36,992 nt of DNA from an uncultured Rhodospirillales bacterium (GCA_913055885.1 CAJXLG010000004.1:1-36992), one strand, 5' to 3'; numbered from the stretch's first letter, positions 20,232 through 28,231 are shown. The notes: generated by a model not told the origin, from the letters alone. Program-made: numbers and translations.

Positions 20232-20945
20232 ATGGACCAGGAATGCGCCCTCATCACCCGCCCGCGCGAGGATGCCGGGCCCCTGGCCGACGCCTTGTGG
20301 GAGCGGGGCATCGACTCGCTCATCGAGCCCATGCTGGAGATCACCAACCTGCCGGGTCCGGAAATCGACATGGAGTCGTATCAGGCGGTCCTCCTGACGA
20401 GCGCCAACGGCGCCCGGGCGCTGGGCTTCCGCACGGCCGACCGGGAAACACCCGTGCTGGCCGTGGGCGACGCCACGGCGCGTGCCGCCGAGGACCACGG
20501 CTTCATCAACGTGGAGAGCGCCGGCGGCAACGTGCACACCCTGGCCGACCTGGTGCGCCGCCGCCTGGACCCGGCCGACGGCGCGCTTCTGCACGTGGCC
20601 GGCTCGGCCACGGCGGGCGACCTGGCGGGCAGCCTGGCGGCCTATACCGTGGCGCGCCAGGTGCTCTACGAGGCGGCGCCCGTGCGCGCGCTCAGCCGGC
20701 GCGCCGCCGATGCCCTGGCCGCCGGGCGCATCACCATGGCGCTGTTCTACTCGCCCCGCACGGCGGCCACCTTCGCCGACGTGGCGGCGCCGCACATGGG
20801 CTGCCTGCACGACATCACCGCCTACGCCCTGAGCCCCAACGTGGCGGAGCGCCTCGCCGACCTGCCGTTCAGGACGGTGCGCGTGGCGGAAGAACCCACG
20901 CAGGCGGCCCTGCTGGCCGCCATCGACGGCGACCGCCGCCGATGA
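20232..20945 (+). CDS. hemD: uroporphyrinogen-III synthase
   Basis: Closes and inverts ring D of hydroxymethylbilane to give uroporphyrinogen III. The 237 residues are a fast-diverging HemD: ALITRPREDAGPLADALWERGIDSLIEPMLEI at the start, AVLLTSANGARALGF, VLAVGDATARAAEDHGF, LLHVAGSATAGDL, YEAAPVRALSRRA, MALFYSPRTAATFADV and a closing A-LSPNVAERL segment. ATG 20232 gives the expected length. Directly after hemC, with which it is probably co-transcribed; the stop overlaps the ATG of the winged-helix gene (ATGA at 20942-20945). Confidence 0.9.
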   Translation: MDQECALITRPREDAGPLADALWERGIDSLIEPMLEITNLPGPEIDMESYQAVLLTSANGARALGFRTADRETPVLAVGDATARAAEDHGFINVESAGGNVHTLADLVRRRLDPADGALLHVAGSATAGDLAGSLAAYTVARQVLYEAAPVRALSRRAADALAAGRITMALFYSPRTAATFADVAAPHMGCLHDITAYALSPNVAERLADLPFRTVRVAEEPTQAALLAAIDGDRRR

Positions 20946-21325
20946 CCGGGGCCGCCGGCAACGGGGCGCGCGCCGTCCGGCTGCGCCTGCGCTTCACGGT
21001 GGGGCCGGACCTGGACGTGGGCCCCGGCCGCATGGACCTGCTGGAGGCCGTGGCGGAGACGGGCTCCATCTCGGCGGCGGCGCGGCGCATGGGCATGTCC
21101 TACCGGCGCGCCTGGGTCCTCATCGACCACATGAACCAGCACGCCGCGAAGCCGCTGGTGGAAAAGGCGGGCGGCGGCCGGCGCGGCGGCGGCACGCGTC
21201 TCACCGATGCCGGCCGCGCCATCCTGGACCACTACCGCGCCATGGAGAAACGCGCCGGCGAACTCCTCGCCGAGGAAACGGCGCGCCTGGAAGCCCTGCT
21301 CAACGGCACGGGCGAGGGGGGGTGA
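20942..21325 (+). CDS. ModE-type winged helix-turn-helix protein without sensor domain
   Basis: A 127-residue DNA-binding protein like the N-terminal domain of the molybdate regulator ModE. Seen: RLRLRFTVGPDLDVGPGRMDLLEAVAETGSISAAARRMGMSYRRAWVLIDHMN, the classic ModE helix-turn-helix; then VEKAGGGRRGGGTRLTDAGRAILDHYRAMEK (wing and dimer helix). The TOBE/Mop molybdate-binding repeats of full ModE are absent, so what it senses is unknown. Its start overlaps the hemD stop by 4 nt, which ties its translation to haem genes; a role in them is only a guess. It is followed by the tRNA-Leu promoter. Confidence 0.85.
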   Translation: MTGAAGNGARAVRLRLRFTVGPDLDVGPGRMDLLEAVAETGSISAAARRMGMSYRRAWVLIDHMNQHAAKPLVEKAGGGRRGGGTRLTDAGRAILDHYRAMEKRAGELLAEETARLEALLNGTGEGG

Positions 21326-21368
21326 AAAGGCTCCGGCGCGCCACCGGGACCGCCGGCAAGCCGGGCCC

Positions 21369-21397
21369 TTGACAGCGCCGGGGCGCGTGTGTAGATC
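21369..21397 (+). promoter_or_regulatory. predicted promoter of tRNA-Leu
   Basis: TTGACA (21369-21374), 17-bp spacer, TAGATC (21392-21397), 41 nt before the mature tRNA. Confidence 0.6.
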
Positions 21398-21438
21398 AAG
21401 GGGTGTCGGCCGGGCGGGCGGTCCCCGCCGGCCGATGT

Positions 21439-21525
21439 GCCCAGGTGGCGGAACTGGTAGACGCGCAGGTTTCAGGTACCTGTGGCCTTTCGGCCGTGGA
21501 AGTTCGAGTCTTCTCCTGGGCACCA
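21439..21525 (+). tRNA. tRNA-Leu (anticodon CAG)
   Basis: A class II tRNA of 87 nt with encoded CCA. Acceptor GCCCAGG pairs with CCTGGGC; D arm TGGCGGAACTGGTAGACGC; anticodon stem CAGGT/ACCTG around loop TTCAGGT, giving CAG at positions 34-36; long variable arm GGCC-TTTC-GGCC; T arm with TTCGAGT loop. It reads CUG, the favoured Leu codon of GC-rich genomes. Transcribed from its own predicted promoter. Confidence 0.97.
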
Positions 21526-21545
21526 TTCTTTTTGTCCCTTTTCGC

Positions 21546-21565
21546 GCCGGCGCCTTTCCGCCGGC
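21546..21565 (+). terminator. hairpin downstream of tRNA-Leu
   Basis: GCCGGCG, loop CCTTTC, CGCCGGC, in T-rich flanks (TTCTTTTTG at 21526-21534 before it and TGTCTTTGTC after). A plausible tRNA terminator, though the T-run is imperfect. Confidence 0.4.
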
Positions 21566-21614
21566 ATGTCTTTGTCCCGCCCCTTTACCGCATGCCATAG
21601 CGCGAGGCAGCACC

Positions 21615-22226
21615 GTGGCCAATCATCTGCACGAAGGCGATCTTCCCGCGGGCTTCGACCCGGGCGGCGCGGTCGCGGTGGATACCGAGACCATGGGCCT
21701 GAAACTGCACCGGGACCGGCTGTGCGTGGTCCAGGTGTCGGCGGGGGACGGCGACGCGCACGTGGTGCACTTCCCCCACGGGCCGGGCGAGGCGCCCAAC
21801 CTGAAGGCGCTCATGGAGGACGAGCGGGTGCTCAAGATCTTCCATTTCGCCCGCTTCGACGTGGCCGTGCTCCAGGCCAACCTGGGGGTGGCGTGCCGGC
21901 CCGTGGTGTGCACCAAGATCGCCTCCAAGTTGGCGCGCACCAACACGGACAAGCACGGCCTCAAGGACCTGTGCCGCGACCTCCTGGGCGTGGAACTGTC
22001 CAAGCAGCAGCAGACCTCGGACTGGGGCGCGCCCGGGCTGACGGAGGAGCAGGTGGCCTACGCGGCGTCCGACGTGCTGCACCTGCACGCCCTGTGGGGC
22101 CGGCTGGAGGGGCTGCTGGAGCGCGAGGGACGCCGCCGCATGGCCGGGGCGTGCTTCGACTTCCTGCCCTGGCAGGCCACCCTCGACATCGCCGGCTGGC
22201 AGGACGAGGACATCTTCGCCCACTGA
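21615..22226 (+). CDS. rnd: ribonuclease D (single exonuclease domain)
   Basis: A 203-residue DEDDy 3'-5' exonuclease, probably for tRNA 3' maturation. Exo I AVDTETMGL (Asp23, Glu25), Exo II FHFARFDVAVL (Asp82) and Exo III YAASDVLHLHAL (Tyr149, Asp153) are all present. It lacks the HRDC domains of E. coli RNase D, as is usual for the short alphaproteobacterial form. GTG 21615 is chosen: GAGG lies about 8 nt before it, and residues upstream belong to the tRNA region. It sits between tRNA-Leu and the kdsD-lpt cluster, its common position in this class. Confidence 0.95.
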   Translation: MANHLHEGDLPAGFDPGGAVAVDTETMGLKLHRDRLCVVQVSAGDGDAHVVHFPHGPGEAPNLKALMEDERVLKIFHFARFDVAVLQANLGVACRPVVCTKIASKLARTNTDKHGLKDLCRDLLGVELSKQQQTSDWGAPGLTEEQVAYAASDVLHLHALWGRLEGLLEREGRRRMAGACFDFLPWQATLDIAGWQDEDIFAH

Positions 22227-22234
22227 AGCCTTTT

Positions 22235-22265
22235 CCGTCCAAACGGGCGCGGCCCGTCTGGACGG
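22235..22265 (+). terminator. hairpin after rnd
   Basis: CCGTCCAAACGGGC, loop GCG, GCCCGTCTGGACGG: a 14-bp stem with one G-T pair, 9 nt after the rnd stop. No U-run follows, so termination may be partial. Confidence 0.5.
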
Positions 22266-22287
22266 GCGTTCAGTCGCCACGCAGGCT

Positions 22288-22308
22288 CCCGCCCCTGACC
22301 GGGGCGGG
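22288..22308 (+). repeat. short GC palindrome in the rnd-kdsD gap
   Basis: CCCGCCCC, loop TGACC, GGGGCGGG: an 8-bp perfect stem, second of three palindromes in the 218-bp gap (22227-22444). No gene is seen in that gap. Confidence 0.5.
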
Positions 22309-22325
22309 GCGCCGTCGCGCCCTGA

Positions 22326-22361
22326 GAGCGTTTTCCGATCCTGTCCGGTCGGAAAACGCTC
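22326..22361 (+). repeat. 13-bp inverted repeat (GAGCGTTTTCCGA family)
   Basis: GAGCGTTTTCCGA at 22326-22338 and TCGGAAAACGCTC at 22349-22361, perfect arms around a 10-nt loop. From memory it is very close to a dispersed palindrome widespread in alphaproteobacterial genomes (GAGCATTTTCCGAT type). Function is unknown. Confidence 0.75.
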
Positions 22362-22444
22362 CAGGCGGACGTTGATCGCGCGCGGTTCGGGTTTCATAAT
22401 CCGGGACGAACCACGCGCCGCAACGGTCGGGAAACGCGGATCGA

Positions 22445-23437
22445 GTGACACGCCACGCCGACACCCCCGCCCCGGCGCCCGCCGCCGGCGGCCTGGCCAC
22501 CGGCCGCGGCGTCCTGCGCACGGAGGCCGAGGCCCTGGAACGCGTCGCCGCCCATCTCGACGGCGGCTTCGAGCAGGCGCTTGCCCTCCTGGGGGGCCTG
22601 AACGGCCGGGTGGTGGTCACGGGCATGGGCAAGAGCGGGCACATCGCCCGCAAGATCGCCGCCACCCTGGCCTCCACGGGCACGGCCGCCTTCTTTGTCC
22701 ACCCCGGCGAGGCGAGCCACGGCGACCTGGGCATGATCGCCCGCGAGGACGCCGTGCTGGCGCTGTCCAATTCCGGGGAGACGGCCGAGCTTTCCGACAT
22801 CATCGCCTACACCCGGCGCTTCGCCATTCCGCTCGTGGCGCTCACGGCGCGCCGGCGCTCCACCCTGGCCGACGCCGCCGACGCCGCGCTGGTCCTGCCG
22901 GGGTTCGCCGAGGCGTGCCCCATGGGCCTGGCGCCCACCACCTCCACCACGATGGCCCTCGCCCTGGGCGACGCCCTGGCGGTGGCGCTCCTGGAGGGCA
23001 AGGACTTCACGGCGGCGGACTTCCAGCTCTTCCATCCCGGCGGCCGGCTGGGCCAGCAGCTCCTCCGGGTGTGCGACCTCATGCACAGGGGCGACGAGGT
23101 CCCCCGGGTCGCCACCGACACGCCCATGAGCGAGGCGCTTCTGGAGATGACGGCCAAGCACTTCGGCTGTGCCGGCGTGGTGGACGCCGCGGGGCGACTC
23201 GCCGGCGTCATCACCGACGGCGACCTGCGCCGCCACATGGACGCCCACCTTCTGGGCCGCCCGGCGGGGGAGGTCATGACGGCCAACCCGCGCACCATCG
23301 ACGATCACGCCCTGGCCGCCGAGGCCCTGCACGCCATGAACACCACGGCCATCACCAGCCTCTTCGTGCCCGACGAGGCGGGCCGGCCGCAGGGCATCCT
23401 GCACATCCACGACTGCCTGCGCGCGGGGGTGGCATGA
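22445..23437 (+). CDS. kdsD: D-arabinose 5-phosphate isomerase (KpsF/GutQ family)
   Basis: Converts ribulose 5-phosphate to arabinose 5-phosphate, first step towards Kdo of lipopolysaccharide. The 330 residues have a SIS domain (about 40-190) with VVVTGMGKSGHIARKIAATLASTGTAAFFVHPGEASHGDLGMI and LSNSGETAEL, then ACPMGLAPTTSTTMALALGDALA. A pair of CBS domains (about 210-330) follows, ending in TSLFVPDE and HIHDCL. GTG 22445 is the start that fits; it leaves a Pro/Ala-rich leader of about 18 residues. Heads the kdsD-lptC-lptA-lptB-rpoN-hpf-ptsN cluster. Confidence 0.95.
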   Translation: MTRHADTPAPAPAAGGLATGRGVLRTEAEALERVAAHLDGGFEQALALLGGLNGRVVVTGMGKSGHIARKIAATLASTGTAAFFVHPGEASHGDLGMIAREDAVLALSNSGETAELSDIIAYTRRFAIPLVALTARRRSTLADAADAALVLPGFAEACPMGLAPTTSTTMALALGDALAVALLEGKDFTAADFQLFHPGGRLGQQLLRVCDLMHRGDEVPRVATDTPMSEALLEMTAKHFGCAGVVDAAGRLAGVITDGDLRRHMDAHLLGRPAGEVMTANPRTIDDHALAAEALHAMNTTAITSLFVPDEAGRPQGILHIHDCLRAGVA

Positions 23438-23453
23438 GCGCGGGAGAGGCGCC

Positions 23454-24110
23454 TTGACGGCCCGGGCCGGCGCCGCCCCCCGCCCCGAAAACGGCCAGCA
23501 GCGGGCCGGCGGCACGCGCTACAGCCGCTTCGTCACCGCCATGAAGGTGGTGCTGCCGGCGCTCGCCGTGGGCCTCATCGGCGTGGTGGTGCTGTGGCCG
23601 CGCCTGCAGGAGCAGGCGGCCGGTTTCCGGCTGGGCTTCTCCGGCGGGGGCGGCGGGACTGCCAGCCGCCCGGAACTGGTGAACGCCCGCTATCTGGGCA
23701 CGGACGACAACAAGCGCTCCTATACCGTGACCGCCGACAAGGCCGATCAGGTGGGCAACGACGGCGCCCTGGTGTCCCTCAGCGCGCCCAAGGGCGACAT
23801 CGCCCTCAACAACGACGGCTGGATGATCGTCGATGCCCGCAGTGGCCTGTACAACAAGGACACCAAGACCCTCGACCTCATGGGCAAGGTGACCCTCTAT
23901 CACGACAAGGGCTACGAGGTGCACACGCCCTACGCCCGGGTCCATCTTGACGCCAGGCGCGCCGAGGGCGACCGTGAGACGCGGGCCCAGGGCCCCTTCG
24001 GCCGGGCGCGCGGCGAAGGGTTCCGCGTGCGCGACCGCGGCAACACCGTCATCTTCACCGGGAAGAGCCACGTTCTCCTGCACGCCGACACGGGAGGCGG
24101 CGGATCATGA
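23454..24110 (+). CDS. lptC: LPS export protein LptC
   Basis: A 218-residue bitopic inner-membrane protein that takes LPS from LptB2FG and passes it to LptA. A cytoplasmic leader (1-28) is followed by one transmembrane helix (about 31-47, VVLPALAVGLIGVVVLW) and a periplasmic LptC/OstA-like domain: ARYLGTDDNKRSYTVTADKA, SAPKGDIALNNDGWMIVDAR, GLYNKDTKTLDLMGKV. TTG 23454 is supported by GGGAGAGG just upstream; in-frame ATG 23541 would remove the leader but start at the helix. It overlaps lptA by 4 nt (ATGA). Confidence 0.9.
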   Translation: MTARAGAAPRPENGQQRAGGTRYSRFVTAMKVVLPALAVGLIGVVVLWPRLQEQAAGFRLGFSGGGGGTASRPELVNARYLGTDDNKRSYTVTADKADQVGNDGALVSLSAPKGDIALNNDGWMIVDARSGLYNKDTKTLDLMGKVTLYHDKGYEVHTPYARVHLDARRAEGDRETRAQGPFGRARGEGFRVRDRGNTVIFTGKSHVLLHADTGGGGS

Positions 24111-25093
24111 GGCGCGCGGCGGCCCGCATTGCCCTCTGCCTGCTGGCGCTGGCAGCCGCCGGCGGGCCGGCGCACGCCTTCGATTTCGGGCGGAGCGGCG
24201 ACGCGCCCATCGCCATCGACGCCAACCGGGGCGTGGAATGGCGCCGCGAGGAACGTGTCTTCATCGCCCGCGGCAACGCGCGGGCCGAGCGCGGCGACGT
24301 CACCGTCAACGGCGACGTTCTCACCGCCCACTACCGCCGCACCGACAAGGGCGAGACGCGGGTGCACCGCCTGGAGGCCGAGGGCGACGTGGTGGTCCGC
24401 TCGGAGCGCGCCACGGCCTTCGGGGACAGCGGCGTGTACGATGTGGACAAGGGCGTCATGGTGCTGCACGGCAAAAAGCTGCGCCTGGAAACGCCCGACC
24501 AGGTGGTGACGGCGCGCGACAGCCTGGAGTATTGGGAAAAGCGCGAAATGGCGGTGGCGCGCGGCGATGCCCGCATGGAAAGCGACCGCGGCACCCTCAC
24601 GGGCGACGTGCTCACGGCGCGTTTCCGGGAGAACGACGCCGGCAAGCGCGTCATCCGGCGCGTGGACGCCTTCGGCGATGCCGTGTCCAAAGGGCCTGAC
24701 GGTACCGTGCGCGGCGACCACCTCGTCGCCCACATGACCGACGGGCCGAACGGCCGCCGCACGGACCGCATGGACGCCCGGGGGCACGTCGTGGTAAAAA
24801 CGAACGGCAACATTGCCCGCGGCGAGCGCGGCGCCTACGACCCGCAGAAGCGGATGGCCACCCTGGCCGGCAACGTCCGGGTCACCCAGGGCGAGAGCCA
24901 GCTCAACGGCGCCTACGCCGTGATCAACATGAAGACCGGTGTGAGCCGGCTGTATCCGGTGCCGCCCGGCGAGGCGGGCGATCGCGCCGGGGAAAAGGCG
25001 CCCCGGGTGCGCGGCCTCCTGGCGCCGCGTGACGACAGGGACGCCGGAAAGGCGCCGGATGCGTCCCGAACGGGGGGAGGGGACGACGAATGA
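24107..25093 (+). CDS. lptA: LPS export periplasmic protein LptA, long form
   Basis: Forms the periplasmic beta-jellyroll bridge for LPS between LptC and LptD. Signal peptide 1-24 (ending GPAHA), then three OstA-like modules recognisable by their recurring strands: VTVNGDVLTAHYRR (about 65-78), GTLTGDVLTARFREND (about 163-178) and GTVRGDHLVAHMTDGP (about 203-218). The last strand is MATLAGNVRVTQGESQLNGAYAVINM. At 328 residues it is much longer than E. coli LptA (185), with a charged Gly/Asp/Arg tail after about 285. A longer single chain could bridge with fewer subunits; that is inference. Overlaps both lptC and lptB by 4 nt. Confidence 0.9.
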   Translation: MRRAAARIALCLLALAAAGGPAHAFDFGRSGDAPIAIDANRGVEWRREERVFIARGNARAERGDVTVNGDVLTAHYRRTDKGETRVHRLEAEGDVVVRSERATAFGDSGVYDVDKGVMVLHGKKLRLETPDQVVTARDSLEYWEKREMAVARGDARMESDRGTLTGDVLTARFRENDAGKRVIRRVDAFGDAVSKGPDGTVRGDHLVAHMTDGPNGRRTDRMDARGHVVVKTNGNIARGERGAYDPQKRMATLAGNVRVTQGESQLNGAYAVINMKTGVSRLYPVPPGEAGDRAGEKAPRVRGLLAPRDDRDAGKAPDASRTGGGDDE

Positions 25094-25869
25094 GCGGCGA
25101 TTCGCGGGTCCCGGCGGACGGCGACGGCCCCCGGCTGGTCGCCGACAACAGTGGCCTGTGGGCCGAGGACCTGGGCAAACGGTTCAAGCGCCGGCAGGTC
25201 CTGCGCGGCGTGGACATGAATCTCAAACGCGGCGAGGCCGTGGGCCTGCTGGGCCCCAACGGGGCCGGCAAGACCACCTCCTTCTACTGCGTCATGGGGC
25301 TCGTCACCCCCGACACCGGGCGCATCTGGCTGGACGGCCAGGAGATCACCGGCCTGCCCATGTACCGCCGGGCCCGCCTGGGCCTGGGCTATCTGCCCCA
25401 GGAAGCCTCCATCTTCCGCGGCCTTTCCGTGGAGGACAACCTACGCGCGGTGCTGGAGATGATCCTGGCGGACCGCGAGCAGCAGGAGGCGCAGCTCGAC
25501 GCCCTTCTCGGCGAGTTCGCCATCGGCCACCTGCGCAAGGCGCCCGCCCTGTCCCTCTCCGGGGGCGAGCGCCGCCGCGTGGAGATCGCCCGGGCGCTGG
25601 CGTCGCAGCCGCACTACATCCTGCTGGACGAGCCGCTGGCCGGCATCGACCCCATCGCCGTGGGCGACATCCGCGAGCTGGTGACACACCTGAAGGCGCG
25701 CGGCCTGGGGGTGCTCATCACCGACCACAACGTCCGTGAGACCCTGGACATCATCGACCGCGCGTATATTCTGCACGAAGGGTCGGTGCTCATGGAGGGG
25801 CCGCCCTCGGACATCGTCGCCCATCAGGACGTCCGGCGCGTCTACCTGGGCGAGCGGTTCAGCCTGTAG
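25090..25869 (+). CDS. lptB: LPS export ABC transporter ATP-binding protein LptB
   Basis: The cytoplasmic ATPase of the LptB2FGC extractor. The 259 residues contain Walker A GPNGAGKT (55-62), Q-loop YLPQEASIFRGLSVEDN, signature LSGGERRRVEIARAL (156-170), Walker B YILLDEPLAGIDPIAV, and the H-loop ITDHNVRETLDI. The YLPQEASIF-LSVEDN stretch is diagnostic for LptB among ABC proteins. An N-terminal extension of about 25 residues precedes the domain. ATG 25090 overlaps the lptA stop (ATGA). rpoN follows after 24 nt. Confidence 0.98.
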   Translation: MSGDSRVPADGDGPRLVADNSGLWAEDLGKRFKRRQVLRGVDMNLKRGEAVGLLGPNGAGKTTSFYCVMGLVTPDTGRIWLDGQEITGLPMYRRARLGLGYLPQEASIFRGLSVEDNLRAVLEMILADREQQEAQLDALLGEFAIGHLRKAPALSLSGGERRRVEIARALASQPHYILLDEPLAGIDPIAVGDIRELVTHLKARGLGVLITDHNVRETLDIIDRAYILHEGSVLMEGPPSDIVAHQDVRRVYLGERFSL

Positions 25870-25893
25870 CGGCGTGCGGGAACAGGGAGCGAC

Positions 25894-27441
25894 ATGATGC
25901 TGGCACCCCGGCTGGACATCCGGCAATCCCAGCAGCTTGTCATGACCCCCCAGTTGCAGCAGGCCATCAAGCTGCTGCAATTCAACAACCTGGAAGTGGC
26001 CGCCTACGTGGAACAGGAGCTGGAGCGCAACCCGCTCCTGGAGCGCGCCGACGGCGACGACGAGGCGGACAGCGCCGTGTCCGAGGCGCTGGAGGCGGAT
26101 GCGGCCCAGGCCGGCGTGGACGGCGCCAACGGGGCGGAGACGGCCCACCTGGTGGAGCCCGTGGCCGGCCAGGCGGACGCCCCCCTGGACGTCGAGGACG
26201 ACAACACCTGGACCAACGACAGCCCCACCGACGCCGGGACGGCGGAAGCGCCGGCGCAGGCCGACGGCGGCTTCGACACGGCGTTCGACGACTGGGGCGG
26301 CGGCGGCCGGCGCGATTTCGACGACGAGATGCCCGGCCTGGAACAGACCGTCTCGGGCGCCACCACCCTGCGCGAGCACCTGGAGAGCCAAGTGAACATG
26401 ACCTTCCCCGACCCGGGGGACCGCCTCATCGCCTCGCGGCTGGTGGAGCTCCTGGACGAGGCGGGCTACGTGGCGGGCGCCCTGGACGCCGTGGCGGAAC
26501 AGCTCAACTGCCCCGTGGCGCAGGTGGAGGCGGTGCTCGAGCGGTGCCAGCAGTTCGACCCGGCCGGGCTGTTCGCCCGCGACCTGCCCGAGTGCCTGGC
26601 GCTCCAGCTCGCCGACCGCGATCGCCTCGACCCGGCCATGCGCACCCTCCTGGACAACCTGGACCTCCTGGGCCGGCACGATTACCAGACGCTGGCCCGC
26701 CGCTGCGGCGTGGATTCCGAGGATCTCGCCGACATGGTGGCGGAGGGGCGCAGCCTCGACCCCAAGCCGGCGCTCGCCTTCGGCGGCGAGTCGGCGCAGC
26801 CCGTGGCGCCCGACGTCCTCATGCGGCCCGATCCCGCCAGCGGCGGCTGGGCCGTGGAGCTGAACCCCCACACCCTGCCGCGCGTGCTGGTGAACAACAC
26901 CTACTACGCCGAGGTGAGCGGCAACGCTTCGGGCGATGCCAGGCAGTATCTCAACGAACAGCTTCAGTCCGCCAACTGGCTGGTGAAGGCGCTGCACCAG
27001 CGGGCACAGACCATCCTCAAGGTGGCCAGCGAACTGGTGCGCCAGCAGGACGCCTTCTTCCGCCACGGGGTGCAGGCGCTCAAGCCCCTGATCCTGCGCG
27101 ACATCGCCGAGGCCGTGGACCTGCACGAGAGCACCGTGAGCCGCGTGACGGCCAACAAGTACATCCTGACGCCGCGCGGCATCTACGAGCTCAAGTATTT
27201 CTTCACCCAGGCCGTCGCCGGGGCCGACGGCGAGTCCCATTCGGCGGAGTCGGTGCGCCACCGCATCCGCACCCTCATCGACGACGAGGCGCCGGACAGC
27301 GTCCTGTCCGACGATCGCCTGGTGGCCATCCTCAAGAGCGAGGGCATCGACGTGGCCCGGCGCACGGTGGCCAAGTACCGGGAATCCATGAACATTCCGT
27401 CGTCCGTGAAGCGCAAGCGGCAGAAGCGGCTGAGGGCGTGA
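25894..27441 (+). CDS. rpoN: RNA polymerase sigma-54 factor
   Basis: Sigma-54, which directs RNA polymerase to -24/-12 promoters with activator ATPases. The 515 residues show region I (LDIRQSQQLVMTPQLQQAIKLLQ, about 7-29, with NPLLE closing it), an acidic region II (about 50-160), the core-binding region, the helix-turn-helix region (LHESTVSRVTANKYILTPRGIYELKYFF) and the RpoN box ARRTVAKYRE (488-497). ATG 25894 (MM at the start; the second is an alternative) follows CAGGGAGCG. In its standard place after lptB and before hpf-ptsN. Confidence 0.98.
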   Translation: MMLAPRLDIRQSQQLVMTPQLQQAIKLLQFNNLEVAAYVEQELERNPLLERADGDDEADSAVSEALEADAAQAGVDGANGAETAHLVEPVAGQADAPLDVEDDNTWTNDSPTDAGTAEAPAQADGGFDTAFDDWGGGGRRDFDDEMPGLEQTVSGATTLREHLESQVNMTFPDPGDRLIASRLVELLDEAGYVAGALDAVAEQLNCPVAQVEAVLERCQQFDPAGLFARDLPECLALQLADRDRLDPAMRTLLDNLDLLGRHDYQTLARRCGVDSEDLADMVAEGRSLDPKPALAFGGESAQPVAPDVLMRPDPASGGWAVELNPHTLPRVLVNNTYYAEVSGNASGDARQYLNEQLQSANWLVKALHQRAQTILKVASELVRQQDAFFRHGVQALKPLILRDIAEAVDLHESTVSRVTANKYILTPRGIYELKYFFTQAVAGADGESHSAESVRHRIRTLIDDEAPDSVLSDDRLVAILKSEGIDVARRTVAKYRESMNIPSSVKRKRQKRLRA

Positions 27442-27450
27442 AGAGCAAGC

Positions 27451-27479
27451 TTGACACCATCGCGGGCCACGCCTAGCGT
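27451..27479 (+). promoter_or_regulatory. predicted promoter of hpf
   Basis: TTGACA (27451-27456), 17-bp spacer, TAGCGT (27474-27479), just after the rpoN stop. It would give hpf-ptsN a transcript separate from rpoN. The 90-nt leader is C/G-rich with a CCCCC-GGGGG hairpin possibility. Confidence 0.55.
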
Positions 27480-27569
27480 CGCGCCTCTATCGGCTCGAAC
27501 GCTGCCGGCCCCCCTCCCCGCAAGGGGGCGTCCCGGCCCGGAGAGCCGGACCTTTCCAAGGGTGACATC

Positions 27570-28205
27570 ATGCGGGTTTCCACGACCGGCAAGCAGATGG
27601 ACGTCGGCCAGGCGCTCCGCACCCATGTGGAGCAGCAGGTCCCGGCCGTCGTTCACAAGTACTTCGACAAGGCCACGAACGCCACGGTGGCCTTCACGCG
27701 CGAGGCCTACTTCTTCCGCTGCGACATGACGGTGCACGCCGACCGCGGCCTGGACGTGCGCGGCACCGGCCAGGGGCCCGACGCCTACACGGCGTTCGAG
27801 GGGGCGCTGGACCGCGTGGGCAAGCAGCTCCGGCGCTACAAGGAACGCCTGCGCGAGCACGTCAAGGGCGGCGGCGAGACGCTGCCCGCCCACGAGTACG
27901 TCCTGGAGGGCCCCGCCGCGCCGGGGCCGGCGGAAGGGGCGGAAACGGAGACAGGGGCGGAAACGGAGACAGGGGCGGAGACGGAGGCGCCGCCCGGAAC
28001 CCCCTATCCGGAGGCCGACAACCCCGTCGTCATCGCCCAGACGCCGGGGGAGATCCCGGTATGCACGGTGGAGAACGCCGTCATGCGCCTGGACCTCGGC
28101 GCGGAACCCGCGATCATGTTCCGCAACGCGGGCAACGACCGTCTCAACGTGGTCTATCGCCGGCCCGACGGCAACGTCGGCTGGATCGATCCCCAGGTGC
28201 CGTAG
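27570..28205 (+). CDS. hpf: ribosome hibernation-promoting factor, long form
   Basis: Binds the 30S decoding groove and dimerises ribosomes into 100S particles in stationary phase. The 211 residues have an S30AE domain (1-105) with MRVSTTGKQMDVGQALRTHVEQQ, then a low-complexity linker built from ETETGA repeats (about 123-140), and a C-terminal dimerisation domain with VVIAQTPGEIPVCTVENAVMRLDLG, MFRNAGNDRLNVVYRRPDGNVGWIDP. That second domain marks the long HPF. ATG 27570 is the natural start. Between rpoN and ptsN as in many proteobacteria. Confidence 0.96.
   Translation: MRVSTTGKQMDVGQALRTHVEQQVPAVVHKYFDKATNATVAFTREAYFFRCDMTVHADRGLDVRGTGQGPDAYTAFEGALDRVGKQLRRYKERLREHVKGGGETLPAHEYVLEGPAAPGPAEGAETETGAETETGAETEAPPGTPYPEADNPVVIAQTPGEIPVCTVENAVMRLDLGAEPAIMFRNAGNDRLNVVYRRPDGNVGWIDPQVP
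27936..27989 (+). repeat. 18-bp tandem repeat in the hpf linker
   Basis: GGGGCGGAAACGGAGACA twice perfectly (27936-27953, 27954-27971), then a third imperfect copy (27972-27989). It encodes repeated GAETET units between the two HPF domains and is likely to vary in length. Confidence 0.85.
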
Positions 28206-28231
28206 CGCCGGTCGTCAGGGAGTGCCGCGGA

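Noticed and set aside
19128-20810. N-terminal extension of asd through the antisense of hemC-hemD
   Set aside because: The family start with the Rossmann motif is at 19127; upstream residues are mirror translation of hemC and hemD.
21439-21525. tRNA-Leu as an integration site for an island
   Set aside because: The genes following it (rnd, kdsD, lpt) are core, and no integrase or repeated 3' tRNA end is seen within the window.
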